From Bacteroidales bacterium UBA4345 (GTDB taxonomy: Bacteria > Bacteroidota > Bacteroidia > Bacteroidales > Paludibacteraceae), in the NCBI GenBank assembly GCA_002396385.1, contig DGTD01000042.1:25761-89760 (forward strand): DNA of 64,000 nt, written 5' to 3'. Under the pieces are notes generated by a model. It had not been told where the DNA came from. It saw only the letters and a program-made list of their open reading frames with translations, and made no database searches. Shown here in pieces: positions 17,630 to 26,795 of the stretch (position 1 is the stretch's first letter; every line of letters begins with the position of its first letter). A program made the translations under genes and the position numbers.

Positions 17630-18955
17630 TTATTCCCCTGTCTTCCCAATCTTCTTAAACCATTCGGCTATGGCTCGTTCGTAGCGGGTTTCGCCTAATT
17701 TCAGAAATTGGCGATCGGCCAATTCATCGGGCAGCATCTGTTGTTTTGCATAGTGGTTCGGGAAGGCGTGAATGTCGGTCAAGCCAACGCCGTGGCCTAA
17801 ATTGTGCGCGCCGGCATAGCTCTCATCCTTTAGAATCATCGGTATTTCAATATGACCGCTACGCCTTACTTCTTGCTCTGCCAGCATATAAGCCCTGCTC
17901 ACTGCGTCCGATTTTGGCGCACAAGCCACGTAAACGGCCGCGTGAGCCAGTATTTTCTTCCCTTCGGGCATTCCTATCCTTTCCACCGCCAAACTTGCGC
18001 TGGTGGCCACGTTTAGGGCGTTGCTGTCGGCAATACCCACATCTTCGCTCGCACAGACCATAATCCGGCGGGCAATGTATTTCGGATCTTCACCTGCTTC
18101 TAACATTCGGGCCAGATAGTAGAGGGTTGCGTCGGGGTCGGTGTGCTTCATACTTTCAATGAAGGCCGAAATGGCGTCGTAGTGGTTGTCGCCGTCTTTG
18201 TCGTAACGGAGTGCCTTTTTCTGTATGCATTCTTGCAAAACCGCCAAATTCAACTCTCTTTTCCCGCTTTCATCGGCATCGGTGGTCAGCACGCCCAGTT
18301 CAAGGGCGTTTAGTGCCTCGCGTGCGTCGCCTTTGGTGGCTTCGGCCAAAAAGCGTCGGGCATCGGGCGTGATGCTGGCGTTGTATTCACCAAGTCCGCG
18401 CTCGTTGTCGGCTAGTGCCTTGTCGATAAGGTGTTCGATGTTTTCGGTAGAAAGCGGTTTAAGTTCGAAGATGCGTGAACGCGATAAAAGGGCGCTGTTC
18501 ACCTCAAAATACGGGTTTTCGGTTGTGGCGCCAATCAGCACCAGTGTTCCGTCTTCTACAAACGGAAGCAGATAGTCTTGTTGTCCCTTGTTGAAACGGT
18601 GAATTTCGTCGATGAAGAGGATTGTCCGCTGGTTGTATTGTCCAAGGTGTTTTTGTGCGGTGGCCACCACCGTTTCCAAGTCTTTTTTACCCGCAATGGT
18701 AGCATTTAGTTGTTGGAAATGGGCGGCTGTAGTGTTGGCTATAATCCGGGCCAGGGTGGTCTTTCCTATTCCGGGTGGACCATAGAAAATGACGGAGGTA
18801 AGTTTATCGGCCTTTATGGCACGGTAAAGCAGTTTACCGGGGGCAAGAATATGCTCCTGACCGACCAATTCATCGATAGTTCGAGGGCGCATGCGTGCCG
18901 GAAGTGGCGATGCGTGGCCAATGTGCTGGCGGTAGTTTTGCTCGAACAAATCCAT
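17630..18955 (-). CDS. rarA: replication-associated recombination protein A (RarA/MgsA AAA+ ATPase)
   Basis: A 441-residue AAA+ ATPase related to clamp loaders that acts at stalled replication forks. It begins PLPARMRPRTIDELVGQEHI; Walker A is GPPGIGKTT near 59, Walker B LFIDEIHRF near 117, sensor GATTENP near 143, and the C-terminal part has AHAAVYVACAPKSDA. It is the last gene of a tight four-gene operon with the HAD phosphatase, VanZ-like protein and glycosyltransferase (gaps 12-41 bp), although no shared function is evident. Confidence 0.93.
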   Translation of the reverse strand: MDLFEQNYRQHIGHASPLPARMRPRTIDELVGQEHILAPGKLLYRAIKADKLTSVIFYGPPGIGKTTLARIIANTTAAHFQQLNATIAGKKDLETVVATAQKHLGQYNQRTILFIDEIHRFNKGQQDYLLPFVEDGTLVLIGATTENPYFEVNSALLSRSRIFELKPLSTENIEHLIDKALADNERGLGEYNASITPDARRFLAEATKGDAREALNALELGVLTTDADESGKRELNLAVLQECIQKKALRYDKDGDNHYDAISAFIESMKHTDPDATLYYLARMLEAGEDPKYIARRIMVCASEDVGIADSNALNVATSASLAVERIGMPEGKKILAHAAVYVACAPKSDAVSRAYMLAEQEVRRSGHIEIPMILKDESYAGAHNLGHGVGLTDIHAFPNHYAKQQMLPDELADRQFLKLGETRYERAIAEWFKKIGKTGE

Positions 18956-18967
18956 CGGGATAGGTGT

Positions 18968-19999
18968 TTATTTGTAGAATGTCTTTTCGAAGGCTTGAAA
19001 CTCGTCTTTCCCCAACACGCAGCGTTTCCACCATGCCTTTAGGAATCCGGTTCCGTAGCCAAGCAGTTGGATAAACGAGGCCGCTATGCTACGCAAACCT
19101 ATGCCTATGCTCTTGTACTGAATGGCAGCGTCTGTAAAGATGATGGCCGAAAACAGTACCAAAGGTGCCAGTGCTGCCAGGCACAGGTATTTGGCGGACG
19201 GATAGGACAATGTTCCTATAAAACCTACGGTGAAAAGTAGCAGAAGTATGCCGACTCCCATTGTGAATACGGCTGGAAGCAGGTGGACCAGCTTCAAACT
19301 TTCGGGATATTTTTTGTAGAGGTTGATGCGGGCGATGCCGCTGTTGAAAACCTGGCGGAAAAACTTGCGGAAGTCGGTGCGGCGTTTGTGCCAAACCCAT
19401 GCTTCTGGAAACAACCGGCACTGGCAGCCGTTTTTGAAGATGCGGATGCTGAAGTCGATGTCCTCGCCAAAACGCATTTTCGAGAATCCACCGAGTTTTT
19501 TGTATACCTCTGCGCGTATGCCCATATTGAACGAGCGTGGGTAGAATTTGTCTAATTTCTTCTTTCCACCGCGTATTCCGCCTGTAGTGAAGAAGCTGGT
19601 CATGCTGTAGCTGATGGCTTTCTGTGTGTCGGTAAACGACTCGTGGGCACGGTCTGGACCGCCAAAGGCATCGGCCGGTTGGCTTGTCAGTTCGTCATCT
19701 ACAGCCTGCAAATAGCCGGCTGGCAGCACCACGTCGCTGTCGAGGATAATGAGGTATTCGCCTTCGGCCCTTTCTGCCCCGTAGTTGCGGCTTTGCCCCG
19801 GCCCGCTGTTTTCCTTTTCAAAGTAACGCAGGTTGAGGCGCTCGGCATATTTTTGGCAGACTCCGGCGCAGGTCTCTTTCGATCCGTCTTCCACAACCAG
19901 CACCTCAAAATCGGTCAGTGTTTGTGTGGTCAGGCTTTCAAGCAACTCGTCAACCTCGTTCGGACGGTTAAAGACTGGAACAATGAAACTGTATTTCAT
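18968..19999 (-). CDS. family 2 glycosyltransferase, membrane-anchored
   Basis: A 343-residue GT-A fold glycosyltransferase. It has FIVPVFNRPNEVDELLESL at the N-terminus, VEDGS near 37, the metal-binding LDSDV near 92, GEDIDFSIRI near 175 and WVWHKRR near 200. About three transmembrane helices follow (roughly 230-310), so it works at the cytoplasmic face of the inner membrane, probably on a lipid-linked or surface glycan. The sugar and acceptor are unknown. It is in an operon with rarA. Confidence 0.88.
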   Translation of the reverse strand: MKYSFIVPVFNRPNEVDELLESLTTQTLTDFEVLVVEDGSKETCAGVCQKYAERLNLRYFEKENSGPGQSRNYGAERAEGEYLIILDSDVVLPAGYLQAVDDELTSQPADAFGGPDRAHESFTDTQKAISYSMTSFFTTGGIRGGKKKLDKFYPRSFNMGIRAEVYKKLGGFSKMRFGEDIDFSIRIFKNGCQCRLFPEAWVWHKRRTDFRKFFRQVFNSGIARINLYKKYPESLKLVHLLPAVFTMGVGILLLLFTVGFIGTLSYPSAKYLCLAALAPLVLFSAIIFTDAAIQYKSIGIGLRSIAASFIQLLGYGTGFLKAWWKRCVLGKDEFQAFEKTFYK

Positions 20000-20040
20000 A
20001 ATAAGCGTTTTTTTCGTTGAAAAGGAATTTTTTTACGGAG

Positions 20041-20445
20041 TTAGTTCTCGTTCTGTTTAAAGTGGCGGGGTACATACCATGCCGAAAACAGGAAACCGAG
20101 AACAGCCCCTATGGCATCGGCCAGCAGGTCGTATAGGTCGCACGAACGGCTGACTGTGAATTTGTCTTGCATCACCTCTATAAGACCGCCGAAAAGAATC
20201 GGGATAACCAGTGCCCACATCACCATTGTCATGCTCCTGTATTTGGTGTATTCCTGGTAGAGGTTCAGGCTGACGCAGAACGACAATGCAAAATACATCA
20301 GAAAATGCACGTACTTGTCTATGTTAGAAATGTTGAGACTTAGTCCAGTGCTGTTACTTGGCATCATACACAGGTAGAAAATGGTAAGTGCCACAGAAAT
20401 GGAGAGTCCATAGTGTCGGAAAAAGCGTAAGATGTTGTCCATCAT
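20041..20445 (-). CDS. VanZ-like membrane protein
   Basis: A 134-residue protein with four hydrophobic helices. The family pattern is visible: DKYVHFLMYFALSF near 44-57, GGLIEVMQ near 87 and RSCDLYDLLADAIGAVLG near 100-117. VanZ family proteins are small integral membrane proteins of uncertain role; the namesake lowers teicoplanin sensitivity. It is part of the HAD phosphatase to RarA operon. Confidence 0.8.
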   Translation of the reverse strand: MMDNILRFFRHYGLSISVALTIFYLCMMPSNSTGLSLNISNIDKYVHFLMYFALSFCVSLNLYQEYTKYRSMTMVMWALVIPILFGGLIEVMQDKFTVSRSCDLYDLLADAIGAVLGFLFSAWYVPRHFKQNEN

Positions 20446-20460
20446 GTTTATTGGTTAAGT

Positions 20461-21345
20461 TTATTTTTTGCGTTTTTTGTTTTGCCACTTCAGTTTCCAG
20501 TAGTCGCGGTTGAACATGCGCCGCAGTTTGTTCCGGTGGAAAATGTAGTTGTTGATGACGTAGGCTACACCGTCTTCATCGTTCGAAAGTGTGATGAAAT
20601 CGGCTGCTTCGAGCACTCCGTTCTGTGCGTTTCCCATCGCTACTCCAAGTCCGGCAAACTGTATCATCGAAAGGTCGTTGTAGCCGTCTCCGCATGCCAC
20701 TACGTTTTCTTTGGTCAATTTTAGTTTTTTGATGAGGCGGTCGATGGAAAGGGCCTTGTCGATGCCTGGTGGCACACATTCCAGAAAATAGGGGGCCGAG
20801 GTGAAAAGGTTGATGTTCGAGCCGAACTCCTGTTTAGCTATCTTTTCCACTTCTGCCAGTCTGGTTGGTTCGCCCACTATCAGGCACTTGGTTACTGGGT
20901 GTTGGATGGTTGCGAGAAACGATTCAACACCACGGATTGGCATATTGTTGATTTTAGCTTCAATAATGACATATTCGTCTTCCGGATTTTCGGTTACAAT
21001 GTCGTTTCCATCGTAACTCATAATTGCCAGGTTGTGTTTTTTAGCGAATTCGTAGAGGTGCGGAATTTCGTTGGCGGGTAGCGACTGCTGGAAAAGCGTC
21101 TCACCAGTCTGGTAGTCGATAATCTGTCCGCCGTTGTATGAGAGTATGTAGCCTCCGTTTTTCTTAAGCTGCAGTTGTTTGGCAATTGGTTCTATTCCGA
21201 AAGTGGGACGTCCTGACGCAAGAACAATTTTAACTCCGGCTTCCTGCGCTCTGAACAGGGCTTTCAGGGTTTTGGGAGTGATAATCTTTTGGCTGTTGGT
21301 GAGTGTTCCGTCAAGGTCAAGCACCAGTAATCTGTATTGCAACAT
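20461..21345 (-). CDS. Cof-type HAD-IIB phosphatase
   Basis: A 294-residue haloacid dehalogenase-like phosphatase of the Cof subfamily, acting on small phosphorylated metabolites. Motif I DLDGTLTNS (10-18) includes both Asp; motif II is LASGRP near 43; motif III Lys is in PPGIDKALSI; motif IV is GDGYNDLSMIQFAG near 237. The cap is type IIB, inserted between motifs II and III. It is the first gene of the operon, with a TAnnTTTG-like element (minus-strand TAAATTTG at 21363-21370) just upstream. Confidence 0.9.
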   Translation of the reverse strand: MLQYRLLVLDLDGTLTNSQKIITPKTLKALFRAQEAGVKIVLASGRPTFGIEPIAKQLQLKKNGGYILSYNGGQIIDYQTGETLFQQSLPANEIPHLYEFAKKHNLAIMSYDGNDIVTENPEDEYVIIEAKINNMPIRGVESFLATIQHPVTKCLIVGEPTRLAEVEKIAKQEFGSNINLFTSAPYFLECVPPGIDKALSIDRLIKKLKLTKENVVACGDGYNDLSMIQFAGLGVAMGNAQNGVLEAADFITLSNDEDGVAYVINNYIFHRNKLRRMFNRDYWKLKWQNKKRKK

Positions 21346-21424
21346 GGTTTTAACAATTTCTGCAAATTTAGTGTATTTTGTCTGTATAGCTTTTGATAAC
21401 CTTCGTTTTTAATTTGTCGGGTTG

Positions 21425-23005
21425 TCAGATTATATCGTCCGGAAGTGTAAAACTGTTTATTCTTTTTCCTCTTCTGGCAAAGTATATTCTACTGAAATCG
21501 AGTCTTTTCAGGTCGTTGCGGGGTATGAAGAAGTAGAGCTGGCAGGGTAGTTCCTCCCACTGTTCGAAAAAGGCGCGGCATTCAGCCCCTTTTTCGCTGT
21601 TATTGTTGTGGTACAGGTAGTAGGCGTAAAAGTCGTCCTTTGTCAGTGTAATCTGCATCAGAAGCAGCATATCGGCAGGGTTCTCCACTTCCAGTTCGCG
21701 TAGGGTGTGGTAGTTGGCATAACCGAACAGTTGTGCCATTTCTTCGAATTTTTTCTGTTCCTCCCGCCTGTCTTTCTTAAAGCGCCAGCGTGTGTAGTTG
21801 TAGGTTTCCTTGTTCGTCAGTGCAACGCTTTTTACCAGTTGGCAGGCGTCGGCATAGCCGGGAATATCGTTCTTCTTGTGAAAGCATATTTTCCGTTGCC
21901 GTAGCAGGTAGTTCTGGTCAATATCTTTTATGGGATCTTTTGCAAAGACCAACTGGTCGTTTTTCACACTGCTGTAAACAACGCGTGCGCACCCGTTGTT
22001 GCCCCAGTCGTTCAGCAGCATTTCCTTCATCTCGTAAAAGAAGTAGAGCATACCTTCTTTGGGTAACAGGCCTTCTACGTCGAAAGGCGCAAGGTCCTTG
22101 CAGTTTATCTGCATCAGGAACGACAGCGGAAGCTGGTGGTTCGTTGGCCACCGGAAATTTTTAGGTACCGATGGAATGGGCGCTATATACGATTCTCCCA
22201 AATGGAAAGTGTTGTTTTCTTCGGTACCGATGCCGATTGCCGGTGTGCAAATGCCGTTAAAAATGTCGGTATAGTTTTGCAGGTTCAGTATCTTTTCCGG
22301 TTGCTGTGCTTTCGGAAAGTATTTGCCAACCATTTTCTTAAAGTCAGACAGTTGCTTGTCGTTGTCGGGTATAAGGTATTCTTTCTGTTTGTTCCCATAG
22401 TTCACCTCAATGTGTTTTCTGTAAAAGACGATCGAACTGATAGCCGACCAGTCGTTGAAGGCCGTGTAGAGGTAGATCATGCTTTTACCTTCCTCGGTGG
22501 AAAGGCGGGGAATTGCACCATACATGCCATTTTTGTTGAAAATGATCAGTAAGTTGGCCTTTTTGTAGTTGCTATACCTTTCCTTGAAGGTTGCGCGGAT
22601 GTTCTTGTTCCAGCGTAAGAGTAAAAATAGCTGAATTAGCGGCACAACCGGTGGAAATACGATGAACAGGACGAGTAGGTAAAGGTTAAGGCATATAAGG
22701 AACCATGTTTTTGGTCGGATGGCGGGAACGTGGTACAGCGTCTTTTTCAGGTATTCCTTTTCCGATGAAGGCATGCTGAACACAATTTCATCGACATCTT
22801 CCCCTTCTTTTGCCCGAAGTTTTGGAGCATAGCTTCCCTCTATGTATTTCCACGACGTCCATAACAAGGCAATCGAGCACAGTGTGAGAAGGAAGAGCGG
22901 AATGGCAAAACCATAGCTTTCGTGTGCAAGCAGTGCCATGCTCGTAGCGCACATCAGTGTCAGCAGTGCCTCAAGTGCTATTAGTGTGATGTCTTTTCTC
23001 TTCAT
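21425..23005 (-). CDS. membrane protein with C-terminal DUF1963 (YwqG-like) domain
   Basis: 526 residues. The N-terminal part has two transmembrane segments near 10-55 and another hydrophobic pair near 100-130. The C-terminal half (about 255-520) resembles the YwqG/DUF1963 family: LGESYIAPIPSVPKNFRWP, LSFLMQINCKDLAPFDVEGLLPKEG and later LLMQI. The function of the domain is not known. The gene starts 15 bp after the downstream-facing lipoprotein gene on the same strand, so they form a two-gene operon. Confidence 0.75.
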   Translation of the reverse strand: MKRKDITLIALEALLTLMCATSMALLAHESYGFAIPLFLLTLCSIALLWTSWKYIEGSYAPKLRAKEGEDVDEIVFSMPSSEKEYLKKTLYHVPAIRPKTWFLICLNLYLLVLFIVFPPVVPLIQLFLLLRWNKNIRATFKERYSNYKKANLLIIFNKNGMYGAIPRLSTEEGKSMIYLYTAFNDWSAISSIVFYRKHIEVNYGNKQKEYLIPDNDKQLSDFKKMVGKYFPKAQQPEKILNLQNYTDIFNGICTPAIGIGTEENNTFHLGESYIAPIPSVPKNFRWPTNHQLPLSFLMQINCKDLAPFDVEGLLPKEGMLYFFYEMKEMLLNDWGNNGCARVVYSSVKNDQLVFAKDPIKDIDQNYLLRQRKICFHKKNDIPGYADACQLVKSVALTNKETYNYTRWRFKKDRREEQKKFEEMAQLFGYANYHTLRELEVENPADMLLLMQITLTKDDFYAYYLYHNNNSEKGAECRAFFEQWEELPCQLYFFIPRNDLKRLDFSRIYFARRGKRINSFTLPDDII

Positions 23006-23020
23006 CGTTGAACCGTGTCG

Positions 23021-23482
23021 TTAATTGCCCACCAATATGGTTGAACCCGTATCGCGGCAGTAGTAGATCTTTAGCATGTAGTTGTTCACGCTTGGGCCGC
23101 TGGTCGCTATGCACGCACCCCACTGAAGGTTGAAAACCGACTGGCACAGTTCGCAGACTGCTTCAAGCGAACTGTTGGGGATTACCTCTATTCTTAACCC
23201 TTTTGTCACATAGCAGTAGGGACATGCAAGGTCGCAGCAGCGCGCCACACCGTCGAAACTCCTGTACACCAACAATCCGCCGTAGCCCAGATAGGTGTTT
23301 GTCTTGTACACTCCGCTGCCGGTGGTGTAGGTTTTGTAGGAGCCGGTGTTTTGTAATAGGGTATAGTCGGAATATGGGGTCTCAAAATAAACGCGGTGGT
23401 TGGGTATTGGTGAATCTTCTTCTGGTTCTGTGCACCCGACTACTAAAAGCGATGCCAAACAACCAATCATAAATTTTCGCAT
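23021..23482 (-). CDS. lipoprotein with Rieske-like fold pattern but Cys instead of His ligands
   Basis: A 153-residue lipoprotein with a signal peptide ending LLVVGC. The core GYGGLLVYRSFDGVARCCDLACPYCYV...AVCELCQSVFNL...ATSGPS follows the layout of Rieske-like lipoproteins common in Bacteroidota, but the His positions of a [2Fe-2S] Rieske site are Cys or absent. The pattern CPYC...CELC could instead bind zinc or a different Fe-S cluster. The Rieske relation is my inference from the layout; function unknown. It is first in an operon with the DUF1963 protein. Confidence 0.6.
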   Translation of the reverse strand: MRKFMIGCLASLLVVGCTEPEEDSPIPNHRVYFETPYSDYTLLQNTGSYKTYTTGSGVYKTNTYLGYGGLLVYRSFDGVARCCDLACPYCYVTKGLRIEVIPNSSLEAVCELCQSVFNLQWGACIATSGPSVNNYMLKIYYCRDTGSTILVGN

Positions 23483-23547
23483 AAGCCGTCATTTTGTGTC
23501 TTTTGTAAACAAAAACGGCCGCAAACATAAATTGTTGCAGCCGTTTG

Positions 23548-23620
23548 TGGACCCAGTAGGGATTGAACCTACGACCAACTGATTATGAGTCAGCTGCTCT
23601 AACCACTGAGCTATGGGTCC
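23548..23620 (-). tRNA. tRNA with CAU anticodon, probably tRNA-Ile2 (lysidine-modified)
   Basis: A complete 73-base cloverleaf on the minus strand: acceptor GGACCCA/TGGGTCC, D-arm GCTC...GAGC, anticodon stem CTGAC/ATCAG-type with loop CTCATAA, TpsiC arm GTAGGTTCAATCCCTAC and discriminator A. CCA is not encoded. The anticodon-arm region GACTCATAATC followed by TTGGTCG is close to E. coli tRNA-Ile2, which reads AUA after lysidine modification. Elongator tRNA-Met is the alternative. Confidence 0.9.
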
Positions 23621-23841
23621 TGATAACGTAGTTTTGCTTTAAAAACAGGCAACTTGCGAAATCGTTTGCAAAAATAGTGGAAAACCGATGTAAAACAAAA
23701 TAATTTCACGTTTTTTTTCTGATAGGCTTCAACAACAAACATGGTTGAGTTGAAAGATCAGTTCTGTGGAATTGTGTAATGTTTTGACTAATAACAAGCT
23801 GTCTTTTAAATGAGTTTACAGGGAAATAAAAGGTCTCGGGT

Positions 23842-23875
23842 TTTGTCTCTATTCTCGCAAAAAATGTTATTTTTG
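23842..23875 (+). promoter_or_regulatory. candidate promoter for the HAD hydrolase gene
   Basis: TTTG (23842-23845), a 22-bp spacer, then TATTTTTG (23868-23875), 28 bp before the start codon. The spacer is slightly long for the Bacteroidota consensus. Confidence 0.5.
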
Positions 23876-23903
23876 TATACAGACTAAAAGTGTTCTGAGC
23901 GAA

Positions 23904-24536
23904 ATGATAAAGCATATCTTCCTCGATTTGGGAATGGTAACCGTCAGGCTGTGCATGCAGCGTTGTATCGATGCCTTCAAATTATTGGGCATTCACGATG
24001 TCGACCGGCAGATAACCAATTGCAGGCAGCATGGCATCTTTAACGGTATTGAGCTCGGGTTGGTGTCGGTTGGCGATTTTCACCAGCATGTACGCCAACA
24101 GTATGCGGTGAACGTGACTGACGAGCAGATCGATGCGGCTTGGAATGCCTTTATTCTCGATTCTCCGGTTGCGCTTCAGCAATTGGTACACCGGTTGCAC
24201 AGCCGTTACAATACCTACATTCTCAGTAACACCAACCAGATTCATTTTGAGTTTTGGGCCAACCGGTGCATGGGGGGAGAAGGCGGTTACAGTGTGGACG
24301 AGTGTTTCAACAAGTGCTACCTTTCGAATGAACTGCATTTGGTCAAACCCGATCCAGAGATTTATAGGGCTGTGTTGGCAGACTGTGGAGCTGATGCGGC
24401 TGAATGCCTCTATCTTGACGACAATCTGGCCAATGTGGAGGCGGCCCGCAAATTGGGCTGGAATGCGTCTGTTTCGTCTTCACCTGAGCAGACTATTGAT
24501 ATTTTAACTAGGTTTGAACAGACTGGTTTGTATTAA
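23904..24536 (+). CDS. HAD family hydrolase (subfamily IA)
   Basis: A 210-residue haloacid dehalogenase-like hydrolase. Motif I is FLDLGMVTV, with the nucleophile Asp but without the usual second Asp, as in many DLGGV-type HAD proteins. Motif II is LSNTN near 112, the motif III Lys is in VKPDPEIYR near 149, and motif IV is LYLDDNLANVEAAR near 173. The cap is helical (type C1). It probably dephosphorylates a small metabolite; substrate unknown. It is followed by the NamZ-like gene, with an 18-bp gap. Confidence 0.85.
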   Translation: MIKHIFLDLGMVTVRLCMQRCIDAFKLLGIHDVDRQITNCRQHGIFNGIELGLVSVGDFHQHVRQQYAVNVTDEQIDAAWNAFILDSPVALQQLVHRLHSRYNTYILSNTNQIHFEFWANRCMGGEGGYSVDECFNKCYLSNELHLVKPDPEIYRAVLADCGADAAECLYLDDNLANVEAARKLGWNASVSSSPEQTIDILTRFEQTGLY

Positions 24537-24554
24537 AAAGTAAATTTGGAACGC

Positions 24555-25781
24555 ATGAAGGGAAAGTTTTTTCTTGTCACTCTTATTTCATCGGTCATTT
24601 GGGCATCTGTGGCTGCACAGGTGAAAACGGGTATCGATGTGCTGCAAGAAAGCGGATTTTCCATTCTTGCCGGAAAAAAGGTGGGTTTATTGACGAACCC
24701 GACCGGTATTGACCGCAATATGCGGTCGACTATCGATATTCTCTATGCCGCTAAAGAGGTTGACTTAACCACCCTTTTTGCTCCCGAACACGGCATCAGG
24801 GGAAGCGAGCTGGCCGGTGCCCTGGTTGCCAATACGGTCGACAAGCTAACAGGTCTGCCGGTTTACAGCCTGCATGGAAAAACGCGCAAGCCCACTGCCG
24901 AAATGCTGAAGAATGTCGATGTAATCGTATACGATATTCAAGATATAGGTTGTCGGTCGTATACCTTTATCAGTTCGTTGGGCAATGTAATGGAGGCGGC
25001 TGCGCAGTTCAACAAAGAGGTGGTTGTGCTCGACCGGCCTAACCCGCTTGGCGGCGAGAAGGTGGAGGGACCGTTGGTCCGCGACGGCTTCTACTCGTTT
25101 GTCAGCAACTTCAATATCCCCTACGTCTATGGGTTGACGGTCGGTGAATTGGCGGGTTTGGTTAATAACGAGCGGCCGGTTGACAAACGCTGCAGGCTGA
25201 CTGTGGTGAAAATGGACGGATGGAAACGCAACATGACGTTCGGCGAAACGGGGCTTCCGTGGGTGCTGACTTCTCCGCAGGTTCCTACGCCCGAAGCGGC
25301 TGTCGCCTATCCGATGTCGGGAATTATCGGCGAACTCTATGCTATTCAGATCGGGGTGGGCTACACACTGCCTTTCCAAGTGTTTGCGGCTGAATGGATC
25401 GATGGCGAGGCGTTGGCCAAGGCTATGAACCGCCTGAATCTGCCGGGTATCTCTTTCCGACCTATCACCTTCAAGCCTTATTTCGGCATCAGTTCCGGAA
25501 AGGCGGTTTCGGGTGTGCAGGTGTATGTTACCGACTACCGGAAAGCTGCGCTTACCGAGGTTCAATGGTATGTGGCGCAGGAATTGCACCGCATGTATCC
25601 GAACCACGACTTGTTTAAATTAGGCAATCTGAAGAACTACAATATGTTCGACAATGTTTGCGGCACCAGTCAGGTGCGCCAGTTGTTAACCAAGCGTTAC
25701 CAAACAGCTGACTTGTTGCCATTCTGGAGGGCCGATGCCGAGGCGTTCAAGGTGCGGTCGTCAGCCTATAAACTATATTGA
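24555..25781 (+). CDS. DUF1343 protein, NamZ-type exo-beta-N-acetylmuramidase
   Basis: A 408-residue exported protein with a signal peptide (FFLVTLISSVIWASVAAQ) and a DUF1343 catalytic region. It contains KVGLLTNPTGID, FAPEHGIRG near 77, YDIQDIGCRSYTFI near 128 and RPNPLGGEKVEGP near 160. The family includes NamZ of Bacillus and Tannerella, which releases N-acetylmuramic acid from the ends of peptidoglycan glycans, so a role in cell-wall recycling is likely. The ATG at 24555 is preferred to a TTG 9 bp earlier. MurNAc transport or kinase genes are not nearby. Confidence 0.88.
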   Translation: MKGKFFLVTLISSVIWASVAAQVKTGIDVLQESGFSILAGKKVGLLTNPTGIDRNMRSTIDILYAAKEVDLTTLFAPEHGIRGSELAGALVANTVDKLTGLPVYSLHGKTRKPTAEMLKNVDVIVYDIQDIGCRSYTFISSLGNVMEAAAQFNKEVVVLDRPNPLGGEKVEGPLVRDGFYSFVSNFNIPYVYGLTVGELAGLVNNERPVDKRCRLTVVKMDGWKRNMTFGETGLPWVLTSPQVPTPEAAVAYPMSGIIGELYAIQIGVGYTLPFQVFAAEWIDGEALAKAMNRLNLPGISFRPITFKPYFGISSGKAVSGVQVYVTDYRKAALTEVQWYVAQELHRMYPNHDLFKLGNLKNYNMFDNVCGTSQVRQLLTKRYQTADLLPFWRADAEAFKVRSSAYKLY

Positions 25782-25826
25782 ATACATTTTAAACTATATT
25801 GTAACCTTATAAATTTAACTGACAAC

Positions 25827-26663
25827 ATGATAGTAGACGGAGTTGGTCTGGTACTTGAGGGGGGAGGAATGCGCTGTGTGTTTACTGCAGGTGTGCTCGA
25901 TTATTTTATGGATCATGATATCGAGTTCCCTTATGTGGCTGGTGTAAGTGGCGGCGCTTGCGCTGCGGCGTGTTATTTGTCGCACCAGCGGGGCAGGCAG
26001 AAAAAGATTTTTATTGATCTTTTCAAGCGGTTTAAAATTGTCAGTTTGTCACAGTTCTTTACCAAAGGTGCTGTTTTTGATCTTGACCTGGCTGTTGACC
26101 GCATCAGTAAAAAGATTCTTCCTTTCGATTTTGACGCCTTCTTTGCCAATCCTGTCGAACGAGAGTTTGTTGCAAGCAACTGCAATACGGGTGAAGCCGT
26201 TTATTTCGACGAAAGGCAGTCTCGCCAACGCTTTATCGACATCTGTAAGGCTTCGTGCGCTGTGCCGGTGGTGACAAAGAAGCAGTTCATCGATGGTGTG
26301 CAGATGCTTGACGGGGGGGTGTGCGATCCGGTACCTATCAAAAGGGCTATTTCGAAAGGATACAAGCGCAACGTGGTGGTCCTGACTCGAAACCCGCACC
26401 GCCGTAGTCCGTATACAAATCTGCCCATTCCATTGGGTATTTATGGCACCGCTATCACAAAAAAGATGCGGCACCGTGGACGCGATTACAACAATCTGAT
26501 GCAGTTTATCGAGGCAAAGGCCGAAACCGGTGAGGTTTTGGTGCTGCAACCTCTGAAAAAACTGAAGGTAACCTCTATCGAGAAAGATACGGACCGACTG
26601 CTCGAACTGTACGAGGAAGGGTATGAGTGTGCCAAAGCCATACATGCCTATTTAGGCATTTAA
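25827..26663 (+). CDS. patatin-like phospholipase family protein
   Basis: A 278-residue patatin-fold serine lipase. The oxyanion segment EGGGMRCVFTAGVLDYF (10-26), the nucleophile elbow GVSGG near 40 and the catalytic Asp in MLDGGVCDPVP near 167 form the Ser-Asp dyad. The arrangement matches the bacterial YjjU-like subgroup. There is no signal peptide, so it acts in the cytoplasm or at the inner membrane, presumably on phospholipid or acyl esters. The genes on either side do not point to a pathway. Confidence 0.9.
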   Translation: MIVDGVGLVLEGGGMRCVFTAGVLDYFMDHDIEFPYVAGVSGGACAAACYLSHQRGRQKKIFIDLFKRFKIVSLSQFFTKGAVFDLDLAVDRISKKILPFDFDAFFANPVEREFVASNCNTGEAVYFDERQSRQRFIDICKASCAVPVVTKKQFIDGVQMLDGGVCDPVPIKRAISKGYKRNVVVLTRNPHRRSPYTNLPIPLGIYGTAITKKMRHRGRDYNNLMQFIEAKAETGEVLVLQPLKKLKVTSIEKDTDRLLELYEEGYECAKAIHAYLGI

Positions 26664-26795
26664 AATAGTGAAAAACTTAATTTTCAGTGCTTTTTTACTG
26701 TTTTTTCCTTTTTCTTTCTTAATTTTGACCTTGTTCATTCTTTGCTTTTGTAGGTGGAGGATGATGCTCACGAATTAAACTATAGATAGAGTAGT

